NCBI GenBank assembly: GCA_013216025.1
Contig: JABSOG010000011.1
Span: 1-59,192 of the forward strand
From: Algicola sp.
GTDB taxonomy: Bacteria > Pseudomonadota > Gammaproteobacteria > Enterobacterales > Alteromonadaceae
Direction: 5' to 3'
DNA: 59,192 bases
Shown: in pieces, positions 1 to 9,895 of the stretch
Layout of the letters: the number at the start of each line of letters is the position of its first letter
Position numbering within the stretch: the first letter of the stretch is position 1
Notes under the pieces: generated by a model
Database searches by the model: none
The model's input: the letters and a program-made list of their open reading frames with translations, nothing else
What the model was told of the DNA's origin: nothing
Translations under genes and position numbers: made by a program

Positions 1-966
1 TATGTCGGCAAAGAATTGCTGACCCTGCTCGCCAATCACCCCAATATCACCGTAGCGTGGATAAGCTCACGACAACTGGCTGGCCAGTCTTCGCATACAC
101 TGGCCACAGGGCTTGATGATTTTCAAATCGAAAACCTGACACCAGAGCAAGTCGGCGACAGACAAACCGACATCATTGTACTGGCTTTGCCCAACGGCTT
201 AGCAGTAGACTTTGTCGACGCATTAAAAACTAATCCTGTCACTCAAGTGATCATCGATTTGTCGGCTGATTATCGTTTTGACGAGAATTGGACATATTCA
301 TTACCAGAATTAGACGACCTTGTCGCCCATACATTTAAACCCTACCATCCGGTTAAAATTAGCAACCCCGGTTGTTATGCCACCGCGATGCAATTGGCCT
401 TGGCCCCAATCAAAGATTTGCTGAACGCCAGACCCAACTGTTTTGGTGTTTCGGGCTATTCGGGTGCGGGCACTAAACCCAGCCCTAACAACGACCCGGC
501 CAACCTTAAAGATAACCTCATCGGTTACGGCCTAATTGAACACTTGCACGAAAAAGAAGTGAGTGCTCGCTTACAACAACCCGTTTCATTTTCGCCGCAT
601 GTTGCCGAATTCTTCAGAGGCATCAACATGACCGTTCAGGTTGAATTCGAACACAGCCAAACAACCGAAGAGTTATATCAGCTGTTTGAAAACTTTTACG
701 CAGACCACCCTGTGGTGATTTGCCAACAGACCATTCCAACCGTCACCGCAGTGACCAACACGCCAAACTGCCTGATTGGCGGATTTAGCGTCAGCGAAGA
801 TGGCAAACGTGCCACCATTATTAGCTGCTTGGACAACTTAACTAAAGGTGCCGCCAGTCAGGCCCTGCAAAATATCAACATAGCGCTGGCACTAGACCCA
901 ACAACATCTATTTTCCTCTCAGCAAACAATTCAGCAGCAAAGCACAACTTAGGAGAAACATCATGA
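1..966 (+). CDS. argC: N-acetyl-gamma-glutamyl-phosphate reductase, 5' end truncated by window edge
   Basis: ORF 16..966 stays open to base 1 in frame (YVGKELLTLLANHP...); motifs SNPGCYATAMQLALAP and GYSGAGTKPSPNNDPANLKDNLIGYGL typical of ArgC. Confidence 0.93.
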   Translation, partial: YVGKELLTLLANHPNITVAWISSRQLAGQSSHTLATGLDDFQIENLTPEQVGDRQTDIIVLALPNGLAVDFVDALKTNPVTQVIIDLSADYRFDENWTYSLPELDDLVAHTFKPYHPVKISNPGCYATAMQLALAPIKDLLNARPNCFGVSGYSGAGTKPSPNNDPANLKDNLIGYGLIEHLHEKEVSARLQQPVSFSPHVAEFFRGINMTVQVEFEHSQTTEELYQLFENFYADHPVVICQQTIPTVTAVTNTPNCLIGGFSVSEDGKRATIISCLDNLTKGAASQALQNINIALALDPTTSIFLSANNSAAKHNLGETS

Positions 967-2255
967 CAGCCCCCATTTGGCAAAAAAACAGCAAAGCCAC
1001 CATCGACCAAACCATCATGGATTTTATGGCGGGTGAAGACATTATTCTCGACCGACAACTCATCGGTTACGACATTCAAGCCAGCAAAGCCCACGTTAAA
1101 GGTCTTGATTCGATTGATATTTTAACCTCAACCGAAGCGATGCAACTAATAGCACAACTGGATGCATTGCAAACGGCGATAGATGAAAAAGCTTTTGTAT
1201 TGGATGATAGATTCGAAGATTGCCACTCGGCCATCGAATCCTACTTGGTCGAAAACCTCGGCGAGCTGGGCAAAAAAGTGCACACCGGACGCTCTCGAAA
1301 CGATCAGATTTTAGTAGCCACAAGGCTCTACCTTAAAGACTCACTGAAAACCGCCATCGAATACGCCAAAACCTCAGCAGATGCCTGTTTGAAACAAGCG
1401 GCCGAGACCCAAGAAATCCCGATGCCCGGTTACACCCATATGCAAAGGGCAGTGCCGTCAAGCTGCGGCATGTGGTTTGGCGGATTTGCCGAGGCGATGA
1501 TTGACAACCTGATGACCCTCAATTCAACCTTGGCGTTAATAGACTCAAATCCACTCGGCACAGCCGCTGGTTATGGCGTAAACCTACCACTCGACAGAAC
1601 CCTGACCACCAAAGAATTGGGGTTTGCGCGAATGCAAATCAACCCAATTTACGCCCAAAACAGCCGAGGAAAATACGAACTGGCGGTGCTCAACGCCTTA
1701 TCGCAATGCCTGCTTGATATCAGACGTTACTGCTGGGACTTATCGTTATTCACCACCCAAGAATTCGATTTTGTCAGCCTGCCCGACGAAATGACCACTG
1801 GCAGCTCAATCATGCCAAACAAGCGAAACCCAGATTTGGTAGAACTAATGCGAGCAGCCTATGCCACGGTGCAATCGGCAATGGTAGAGCTGCAAACCTT
1901 GATATCACTGCCCTCAGGTTATCAGCGAGACTTGCAATTCACCAAAGGCCCGTTGCTACGAGCAGTTAAAAAATCACTGCAAACCCTAATGTTGTTCCCG
2001 CAGTTGGTTGAAGGCACAAAATTCAAGGCAGACAAACTCAGCGAAGCGATTGATACCCCAATGTACGCCACTGATTTTGCGGTTGAGCTAAGCGCACGCG
2101 GTATGCCGTTTAGAGATGCTTATCAGCAAGTAGTAGAACGATACGATGAATTGCACGACCGAACACCTCAGCAGAGTGTTGAGAAACGGGTTTCTCCCGG
2201 TGGTTGTGCTGATTTGCATCTTTGTTGTTTGAGGAATCGATTGGGTAAGATGTAA
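963..2255 (+). CDS. argH: Argininosuccinate lyase
   Basis: Signature GSSIMPNKRNPDLVELMR, HTGRSRNDQ, PGYTHMQRAVP; start codon overlaps the argC stop (ATGA). Confidence 0.95.
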   Translation: MTAPIWQKNSKATIDQTIMDFMAGEDIILDRQLIGYDIQASKAHVKGLDSIDILTSTEAMQLIAQLDALQTAIDEKAFVLDDRFEDCHSAIESYLVENLGELGKKVHTGRSRNDQILVATRLYLKDSLKTAIEYAKTSADACLKQAAETQEIPMPGYTHMQRAVPSSCGMWFGGFAEAMIDNLMTLNSTLALIDSNPLGTAAGYGVNLPLDRTLTTKELGFARMQINPIYAQNSRGKYELAVLNALSQCLLDIRRYCWDLSLFTTQEFDFVSLPDEMTTGSSIMPNKRNPDLVELMRAAYATVQSAMVELQTLISLPSGYQRDLQFTKGPLLRAVKKSLQTLMLFPQLVEGTKFKADKLSEAIDTPMYATDFAVELSARGMPFRDAYQQVVERYDELHDRTPQQSVEKRVSPGGCADLHLCCLRNRLGKM

Positions 2256-2456
2256 GGTAGGCGCGAGCTCGGCAATAGCTAGTGCCCGTCCAGAAACGTA
2301 GTTTCTATCTGGCAAATGTCAGGACGGGCGCTATGCAAGCGTAGTCGTAAAGCTTACGTTTCAGTAAGTTAGCGGTTTTCATCCGGTCAAGCCGACTGCC
2401 GCGCTCGCGCAAAGTTGGCGTTTTAGGATGGACACTAGCTGGAGCTCGCTGTCTAC
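2254..2456. repeat. REP/BIME-like intergenic inverted-repeat element
   Basis: Left end GGTAGGCGCGAGCTCGGCAATAGCTAGTGCCCGTCC, right end GGATGGACACTAGCTGGAGCTCGCTGTCTACC (inverted); internal IR AGTGCCCGTCC/GGACGGGCGCT. Confidence 0.65.
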
Positions 2457-2496
2457 CGCGCAAATTAGATACCAATGGATTTGGTATCAGTTCATT

Positions 2497-3672
2497 TTAG
2501 TTTACTGCTGTTTCCAGTCGTTGCAAATTGCCGGTAAGGGCATCAATGGCTGATTGGCAAACCTCAACAGTCGCCTCAATGCGACAGCTTTCGATGGCCC
2601 CTTCAAGCAATTCGATATTGCTGTCAGCCTTAAGCAATTGCCCGTGATAAAACAACTGCTCATCGCCAGTCACATTTTTAAAAGCTTCGATGACATTTCT
2701 CTTTTCCAGATTGTCGATTAATCCATCAAGCAGATAACGTAACAACGGCAGAGTATCCTTGTTGTCATTGGGTGTTTGCACATCCATATCAAAATGCCCC
2801 GACTGCTGGTAACCACTGGTTCTGGCATAAATAACCGGCAACTGTTCAACACTCGACAACCAGACCCCATACTGCTGTGCATCAAGTAAATAACTTAATA
2901 CCTGATTAAAGCTGTCAATGCATTGTTTCATATTGTTAGTCCGACAATGCATATTACCCGAACCACCCAACACATCTGTTATCGGTGCAGGTAAATCGAC
3001 CTCGGAGTAAGCGGCAATGGTATAAATACCATTTTCGGTCAGGCTTTGAAAAGTTTCACTCACCTCACTTTCATCGGAAAAAAACAATATTCGTCCTTCC
3101 ATTTTTTCCGAATAATGATCATATTCATCTGTTGAAGAAAATATCATTTGTGCAGTCAGGTAAACATGACTACCGAGCTGCAAATGTTGAATGAACTCAT
3201 CACCGCAGGTCTGAGTACGGCTGGCAACAGTCCCTGCCAAGGTACTTTCTCCCAATTCGCTCAAACTACGCTGTTCAAGTCGCAAGTCAGGCCCCGTATA
3301 GTTGATTTTAAACACATGGGATGATGTCAGTTCGTTTTCACTCATGCGACTGTGAAACTCAGCAGTGGCGCTGCCAGATGCCAGCCAGAGATCGACTTCA
3401 CCACTGACCTTGCCCTGGCTTTCATTAAGCAGCTGATAGACTGATTGCGACGATTTATAATTTATCGTTATTTTGGTATTATTGACCGGCTCGACGGTAC
3501 CGACTATACAGTTTTCAGCGAGCTCTCCAGTCTCGCTGTTAACGCCCCTGCCAAGCAGGCTTTGACCACCGCCGGGGTTAACAATGGTTGTTGCTTCAAT
3601 GGGATGCGCCATTGTCAGCGCCATCCATACCCCCGCAACAACCGTTAGTTTTGAAATAGGCTGCATAAACAC
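2497..3672 (-). CDS. Secreted protein, MACPF-like paralogue 1 (391 aa)
   Basis: Signal peptide MFMQPISKLTVVAGVWMALTMAHPIEA; LLGRGVNSETGELAENC; CGDEFIQHLQLGSHVYLTAQM shared with the two neighbouring ORFs. Confidence 0.7.
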   Translation of the reverse strand: MFMQPISKLTVVAGVWMALTMAHPIEATTIVNPGGGQSLLGRGVNSETGELAENCIVGTVEPVNNTKITINYKSSQSVYQLLNESQGKVSGEVDLWLASGSATAEFHSRMSENELTSSHVFKINYTGPDLRLEQRSLSELGESTLAGTVASRTQTCGDEFIQHLQLGSHVYLTAQMIFSSTDEYDHYSEKMEGRILFFSDESEVSETFQSLTENGIYTIAAYSEVDLPAPITDVLGGSGNMHCRTNNMKQCIDSFNQVLSYLLDAQQYGVWLSSVEQLPVIYARTSGYQQSGHFDMDVQTPNDNKDTLPLLRYLLDGLIDNLEKRNVIEAFKNVTGDEQLFYHGQLLKADSNIELLEGAIESCRIEATVEVCQSAIDALTGNLQRLETAVN

Positions 3673-3742
3673 GCTCCTGATATCATAGATAAAAAAAGCG
3701 CCGATGTTTGTCGGCGCAATAGATTAGGGTTTAGCTTTTACT

Positions 3743-6139
3743 TTAGCGCGTGGCCTCACCAACACAGCGTACACTGTACAAGCGATCTTTTGAGCGCCAG
3801 CCGCTGCTAACGTTATCAAAGCTGTTCGATATCCGTTTACGATAGGCTTTGGTTGAACTATTGCTGCCCGACCACCAGTAGCCAGTTGCCTGTTCATTGC
3901 GAAGCGTGGCAACTGAAGGGTCATCGGCATTTGTAACATAACCACCCAACAGCGCCTTAAACCCGAGCGTATCCAAGCCGTCTTCACTGTCTAATTGTGC
4001 TTTAAGTACATCACCAGACATGGCCGTACCACCAGCATCCTGCCCCGCTCTATTAACCAATAACTGCCAATCCGTTTGTTCTGGTAATCGCCACATAAGA
4101 CCGGTATCTGCACCGTGTAACTCGTCGTAGCGCTCACAAACCTTCACTGCATCATCCCAAGTGTATAAACGACCATAGGTAAGACAATGCCCTTCCTGTA
4201 AATCTCTTGTTACCTCAGTGCCGGCTTCGTTAGCACACCAACCTAACCCGGTGCCATCACTATCAAGACTGATATCAACGTTATCCGCGGTCCAAAATAT
4301 TGGCTTGGCGCTAGTTTGCAGACCGGTTGTCATATTGATTTTCGACTTAGGCTTTCTAAAAAACTCAAAATCAATCAAGTGCTGATTGCTGAACCAACCT
4401 CTGGGTGACGTCTCGAAGATCCCAATGAACAGTGTCGCATTACTGGCCTTAACCCAGTAGTAAAACCAACCATCGATATCGTCCGTTGGAACAATTCTGG
4501 TACCGTAAATACCACCTTCCTCAAAAGTGCCTTCTTGCCAATGGCCATTAACATAACCAGTAATAGTGTGCTCGATATTCTGAAAAGCAATGCTCTCCAG
4601 TTCCCGATCCACTCTCATAATGAAATCAACATTGATGCCGTTGGGCGGGCCCGACTGATAAAAACCAATATTGATACCATCGAAAGTTTGCATCTTACCG
4701 TCAGCATTGAAGTTCAGCAGTGACGCAGTGTAATCAAGCAAAGAATCGCCAGTTTCTTCATCAGGTATGAATTTATGGTCGAACAGTTCGTACGCATGAC
4801 TTTGATAGTCACCAGCGATTACCTGTTGAGAGTATATTCGCATGGTATTAGCCAATGCATCGTTAAAGTCCAAGGTGAACATGGCGGTATTGTATGTTTT
4901 CAAACAAGTTCTAGCCTGCGTACCCAACGGACAATTGGAGGCAATGTAATCAGCACACTCTGTCTCTACATAGTGAGTTGAACAATATTCAGCCAACTCA
5001 GACAGCGCATAGGCATTGTCACTGGTTACTGATATGATCTCTTTTAACGCGTATCGCTGAGTACTACTCAAATCACTGGCATAATTGCTTAACAGCGATT
5101 GTGCTCGTGTCTGAACTTGTAATTCACTAATATATTCGCTCTCCAATGTCGCTATTGCAGCGCTATTATCAGTGAAATCTACAGAGAACTCGGCTAGCCC
5201 AGCGGTAATAAAGCCCGCTGTAGCGGAATACTTCGCGACTCGATAACCCAGAACATTGGCATCGCTAATTTCAAGCGTTTTATCCTCAAACCCCACTCCG
5301 TCATATTCGCCTATCCCCTTTGCATACCGAATTGCATTACCAAACATCTCAGTACAGGGGTCCGGGTTTTGCAAAGTACACGTTATTATACCTTCCGGCA
5401 CAATCGCTAACAGCCCGGTTGGGTCGCCACCATACTGGTGTGCTTTGACAGTAAGTTTCACCGAATTTTTTAATTCCTGTCTTTCTGCTCGTCCTTCTGC
5501 TGTCACACTAGCCAATCCGGCGGCAAGATCGGCATTGATATATCCTTCAACTAATTCTTTGTCAGCCTGTGAACGATATTGAGCAGTCATGGATACAAAC
5601 AGCTGTGTTCCATATTCGATTTCGACTATATAGCTGTCACCAACCGCTTCAAGCAATGCTGAACCGGTTAGGTTTTTTGCAGCTATCGTTTGGCCGGCTA
5701 TAGACATGCTCAACTCTGTCAGCCCTATTTCATTGCCCAACGCATGGGAAGGGGTAGTATTCAATACAGAAACACTCCAGCTACTGGTGAACGCTGAGCT
5801 GGAAGACTCCAGCGCCAAACTGGCACCCGCGTCGAGTTGCAATACCGGCATATCAATGTCCACAGTAACCGAACCACTAAGGCGTGACAGTGTTTCACGA
5901 TAGCTCATGTTCTGCTTTGCATAAACGTTTGAGTCACTAATCCCCTCTTCTTCCCTAATACCTTTAACCGCTTGAAAGTTTAAAAACCTTTTACTTGCAC
6001 TGTTGTACGCTGTACCTAATGGCAGGTAATCACTGTCCCCTGCCGGAATAAATTCGCCAGCATAACTGGTCGTGGATAACATTAAAGCCAAGGCGGTTGT
6101 GACAGCTTTTGTTTTAAAGCCTGCGTTGATATTTTTCAT
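3743..6139 (-). CDS. Secreted protein, MACPF-like paralogue 2 with C-terminal DUF1566/FISUMP-like domain (798 aa)
   Basis: Signal peptide; PLGTAYNSASKRFLNFQ, VGDSYIVEIEYGTQLFVSM, VKAHQYGGDPTGLLAIVPEGIITCTLQNPDPC; C-term TGLMWRLPEQTDWQLL...YWWSGSNSS...YSVRCVGE. Confidence 0.75.
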   Translation of the reverse strand: MKNINAGFKTKAVTTALALMLSTTSYAGEFIPAGDSDYLPLGTAYNSASKRFLNFQAVKGIREEEGISDSNVYAKQNMSYRETLSRLSGSVTVDIDMPVLQLDAGASLALESSSSAFTSSWSVSVLNTTPSHALGNEIGLTELSMSIAGQTIAAKNLTGSALLEAVGDSYIVEIEYGTQLFVSMTAQYRSQADKELVEGYINADLAAGLASVTAEGRAERQELKNSVKLTVKAHQYGGDPTGLLAIVPEGIITCTLQNPDPCTEMFGNAIRYAKGIGEYDGVGFEDKTLEISDANVLGYRVAKYSATAGFITAGLAEFSVDFTDNSAAIATLESEYISELQVQTRAQSLLSNYASDLSSTQRYALKEIISVTSDNAYALSELAEYCSTHYVETECADYIASNCPLGTQARTCLKTYNTAMFTLDFNDALANTMRIYSQQVIAGDYQSHAYELFDHKFIPDEETGDSLLDYTASLLNFNADGKMQTFDGINIGFYQSGPPNGINVDFIMRVDRELESIAFQNIEHTITGYVNGHWQEGTFEEGGIYGTRIVPTDDIDGWFYYWVKASNATLFIGIFETSPRGWFSNQHLIDFEFFRKPKSKINMTTGLQTSAKPIFWTADNVDISLDSDGTGLGWCANEAGTEVTRDLQEGHCLTYGRLYTWDDAVKVCERYDELHGADTGLMWRLPEQTDWQLLVNRAGQDAGGTAMSGDVLKAQLDSEDGLDTLGFKALLGGYVTNADDPSVATLRNEQATGYWWSGSNSSTKAYRKRISNSFDNVSSGWRSKDRLYSVRCVGEATR

Positions 6140-6160
6140 TCTTTTTACTCCTAAAAACGG

Positions 6161-7540
6161 TTATAAAGACAAGAGACTTTTGTCGTAACTTTGTTGCCAA
6201 CTGGCAGCATTCCAAGCGATGTTACAGTCATCCGGCGCACCGTTTTTGCATGTGTCAATTTCACTTTCCAAGTCATCTATGATGTCGTTAACCGTTTGTT
6301 TTATCTGATCCAGCTCAGTCCTGTGGGTGGCCGTCATTGTGGCAGGGTTTCGATTGATCAAATTATTAACACGTTTAACGTCGAGTTTGGCTTGCGCCCA
6401 TTCACTGGTCATTTTTTTAAGTGCAATTTTTGATGAAAATGACAGTGTGTCGTTGATTGTCGGCATCAATGCGGCCAATGCTGGACCAGATTCATCGTAT
6501 CGGCTGGTGTAATACTTAATCCTGTCATAATCACTCGGCAAAACGAATTGGGCGGGGTAATCAACTTTTACGTAATTAACCGCATTGGTAAACAGGTCCA
6601 AGCACGCCTCGGGCGCAGCCAAAGTGCAGCTTTGAAAATTATCGGGCAACACGTTAACCAATTCACCGGGGTTACCGCCAACCTGATGAGCACGCAAAGT
6701 TACATTGACTGTTTCAGCATTCTTGATATCTGCCCATGTAATTTCACCCTCGATTTCGACCCCACTCATCGAGACTGCCAATGTGCCGCCAATTTCCTTT
6801 TTGTCCTGCTCATTTAAGTAGTCGAAGCGCAACGTCACCATCACCCATGACCCCAACTCAACGGCTTGAATGAATTCGTCACCTATCTGATTAACCAATG
6901 CATCGCTGACACCAAGGATGCCAACCCAGTTATGCATTGCCTGGGTCGGCTGCAATCCTTGGTGCGTACCAACACCATTCTCTGCCTCTTCCGTTGGCAG
7001 AAGAACCATTTTTTTGGGAGACACTCGACCGATAATCGTATAAGTATTGGAATAGCTGTCTACAGCCGTTTCCATCGCAAAGTCAACACTGCCACTGACC
7101 GTCACCGATGGCAGATTCAACTGGGCAGAACCACTGACATTGATTTGGTTCAACACCCCCTGGTAGGATAAATCGACAATTGCGGAAATACTGCTCTTTA
7201 CATTACCGACAGGCACAGCTGAATCATCAAAGCCATCGCCATCAAGATCGCCCAGCACACCGCCATCACTCAAAGCGGATACAAATATATTGGTGCGCTC
7301 ACCTTCTTGTTGAGTATTGGAATTGTAACCATTGCCAAGTTTCAGTGTGTCATTGTCATCAGTGATAACAATGACACTGTTCAATTGTTGGTCATGCTCA
7401 CTTGGTGTCATATTTTTCAATAGTTGCGCTGCTGCTGTTGCAGTTGAAAACGTGCTTGTTACAAGCAGTGCCAACATAGAGCGCCTGAACCTGACCGGGG
7501 ATATAATTCCTGGGGGTAGATGCTTTTGTTCTTTAACCAT
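6161..7540 (-). CDS. Secreted protein, MACPF-like paralogue 3 (459 aa)
   Basis: Signal-like N-term; LKLGNGYNSNTQ, IGDEFIQAVELGSWVMVTLRF, LRAHQVGGNPGELVNVLPDNFQSCTLAAPEAC parallels the other two. Confidence 0.7.
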   Translation of the reverse strand: MVKEQKHLPPGIISPVRFRRSMLALLVTSTFSTATAAAQLLKNMTPSEHDQQLNSVIVITDDNDTLKLGNGYNSNTQQEGERTNIFVSALSDGGVLGDLDGDGFDDSAVPVGNVKSSISAIVDLSYQGVLNQINVSGSAQLNLPSVTVSGSVDFAMETAVDSYSNTYTIIGRVSPKKMVLLPTEEAENGVGTHQGLQPTQAMHNWVGILGVSDALVNQIGDEFIQAVELGSWVMVTLRFDYLNEQDKKEIGGTLAVSMSGVEIEGEITWADIKNAETVNVTLRAHQVGGNPGELVNVLPDNFQSCTLAAPEACLDLFTNAVNYVKVDYPAQFVLPSDYDRIKYYTSRYDESGPALAALMPTINDTLSFSSKIALKKMTSEWAQAKLDVKRVNNLINRNPATMTATHRTELDQIKQTVNDIIDDLESEIDTCKNGAPDDCNIAWNAASWQQSYDKSLLSL

Positions 7541-7906
7541 AATGCTACTCCGACTACTAATTATTAATATTTTATTGGTATTGGTTGTCTTTAGACGGAT
7601 TAATTATTAACCGGGTCAATCACTGAACACCAGTGTTAACAGGAGACAGGAGATGTGAATATATAGAAATACAATGGAAAAATAATGTAACATAATGAAA
7701 TATATGTTCCCTTAAGTCTTGTTTTAACTACGGGTTTATCGTTTTATTTCAACGCCTTACATAGGTTACACCTAAGGTTACACCTGTATCATTTACAATG
7801 TGTCACCTACAAACCCCAGATTTTGTGCATTTTGACCCGATACTCCCAGCCAATCCAATCAATCCCAACTATAATCAAGAAAATACAGGCACAAAGGAAG
7901 AACCCC

Positions 7907-9739
7907 ATGTTCACTCGCCTCTTTACTAGTAAAAGCACGCTTATCCTCTTGTTTATCTGTTTATTCACTCTGGCAAGCTGTGGCGGAGGTGGCGGTTCTA
8001 CCACGCCAACACCAACGCCGACACCACCTGTTGATACCACCCCGCCGCCAGATTCGGTGCCCACATCCTTGACCGTCACCGCACTCGATGGTTATCTTGA
8101 AAACGCGCTAATTTATATCGATTTAAACGAGAATTACAGTTTTGATGACGGCGAGCCGAACGCCACCACAGATGCCACTGGCACAGTCACTTTTACCATC
8201 ACCGATATCGCTGAAGCGTTACTCAAACCCATCATTGTTGAAGCAACAGCTGGCGTGACTATCGACCACGGCAATTTGGCCGCCATCGTTGAGAGTTATT
8301 CGATGGTTGCGCCGCCGGGTTCTGCGGTTGTTTCGCCCTTAACGACCCTGGCACAACTGAGTTTGGTGCAGGGCCAACAACCCAACATTGATGCCGCCAT
8401 TAGCGCCGTCAAAACCGCACTGGGCCTAGATGCCGATGCCAACATCATGGCAGATTACCTCAGCAGCGATGGCGAAAATGAACAACTTTATGCGATTGCC
8501 CGCTCTCTAGTGCAACTGTTGCCAGCTGACGCAACAGCCCTGTTTGCACAGGGCACACCACAAGAGATCGTTACAGCATTGTTTGACTCATCTGGCGAGG
8601 TCGCCACCGCAATCATTGATGCGATAGCACAAGGCGCTGAGCCTAGCTCATTGTTCGTCAGCATAGCCGAAGATGGCACAATCAATGCGCAAGAGATAAC
8701 AATCGAAGACGCTATTGCCTTTATCGGCGATATTCGGGTATGGGGCGACCAAATCAATTCAGGTTTTTTGCAAAGTGCTGCCGATTTCGTCCTTAAAATC
8801 GAAGCTGCAGGACAAGTCGCCGAAGCGGACACCACCGACTTGCTGGAGTTGTTAATGCGCTATAGCGAAGGCGGATTAATTGCGGTAAAAGCCGGGTTAT
8901 ATCGAGAATTTAATGCATCTTTGATTGTTGCGGGGTCAACCGGCACGGTCACGACTTCTTTAAATGAAGAAACCCAGATTGCCACAGTGCAAATCAATGC
9001 CGAATTAGACGGTAAAACCGTGGTTGCAACGCTGAGTACTAATACAGAGGAAGCGCTGCAAGTCACCCTGACAGCAATTTTAGACAGTGCCACCGTGATG
9101 ATTGCGGTAAACGAAGGCAGCGAAATGGCGCTCGACAGTGACACCTTTTTGCCACAAACCATTCGATTGAATGTGGTTATAGACACTAAAACCAACGATG
9201 TCAGCACCAGTCCGGTACACTTCACTGGCCTGATTGATGTCGAAACCGTGATATTGACAGATTCGAATAATGACACGGTATTGTTACCAAACAAAATGAG
9301 TTTTGTCGGCATGTTCGCGGTCAATGATGAGACGTTTAACGCAGAACTGCACATGTTGGCAGAGCCGACACTGGTAGATGATATCGCCACATGGCCTGAA
9401 TTCAGCGCTACGCTGCAACTAGATGCCCAACTCACCGGTGTGCCCGATGCCCATATTCTGCTAGACGTCAGCCAAAGTGCCGATGTCACCAACCTAACCG
9501 TGACGCTGGTTTACGACGAACGCAGTGTCACCCTTAACATGATGGTTAACGGCACCAACATACAGATCACCGCAACCAACAAAAAAGGCATCACCCTGAC
9601 TATTGAGCTGATATTGCTACAGGATGGTGATGCACTCGGCACCTTGACCATTGGCGCCAACCAAGTCGCCACCGTCAGCCGAATAGATGGGGTCTATATG
9701 GTGACGTTTAGTGATGGAAGGATAGAGCCTTTGTTTTAA
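7907..9739 (+). CDS. Predicted lipoprotein of unknown function
   Basis: ATG at 7907 preceded by aaggaag SD; lipobox LASC followed by GGGGGS and PTPTPTP linker; upstream part of the tracked ORF (7823-7906) is probably untranslated. Confidence 0.75.
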   Translation: MFTRLFTSKSTLILLFICLFTLASCGGGGGSTTPTPTPTPPVDTTPPPDSVPTSLTVTALDGYLENALIYIDLNENYSFDDGEPNATTDATGTVTFTITDIAEALLKPIIVEATAGVTIDHGNLAAIVESYSMVAPPGSAVVSPLTTLAQLSLVQGQQPNIDAAISAVKTALGLDADANIMADYLSSDGENEQLYAIARSLVQLLPADATALFAQGTPQEIVTALFDSSGEVATAIIDAIAQGAEPSSLFVSIAEDGTINAQEITIEDAIAFIGDIRVWGDQINSGFLQSAADFVLKIEAAGQVAEADTTDLLELLMRYSEGGLIAVKAGLYREFNASLIVAGSTGTVTTSLNEETQIATVQINAELDGKTVVATLSTNTEEALQVTLTAILDSATVMIAVNEGSEMALDSDTFLPQTIRLNVVIDTKTNDVSTSPVHFTGLIDVETVILTDSNNDTVLLPNKMSFVGMFAVNDETFNAELHMLAEPTLVDDIATWPEFSATLQLDAQLTGVPDAHILLDVSQSADVTNLTVTLVYDERSVTLNMMVNGTNIQITATNKKGITLTIELILLQDGDALGTLTIGANQVATVSRIDGVYMVTFSDGRIEPLF

Positions 9740-9750
9740 CAAAGGGGCAA

Positions 9751-9782
9751 GGGCAGGATACATTTTATACCTGCCTTTTAAT
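9751..9782 (+). terminator. Putative Rho-independent terminator after the lipoprotein gene
   Basis: GGCAGG...CCTGCC stem followed by TTTT; a second small hairpin CCTTTGttttaaCAAAGG overlaps the stop codon. Confidence 0.5.
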
Positions 9783-9895
9783 ATCATTTTACCCAATAAT
9801 AAGCGACTATTGTATCCCCTTGTTGTGTAGAGATATCTAAACACGATGTGCAATAAGTCTATAGGTATCTTTAATCAATCATATTAATAGAGAGT

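Noticed and set aside
858-1323. Minus-strand ORFs overlapping argC/argH (and many similar antisense ORFs across the window)
   Set aside because: They lie entirely antisense to well-supported genes, with no homology signature or RBS; treated as chance ORFs.
3750-3900. Active diversity-generating retroelement
   Set aside because: Only a candidate target domain is visible; no reverse transcriptase, accessory gene or template repeat was recognised in the window.
7990-8050. PTPTPTP codon repeat and GGGGG tract in the lipoprotein
   Set aside because: Common linker composition after a lipobox; not unusual on its own.
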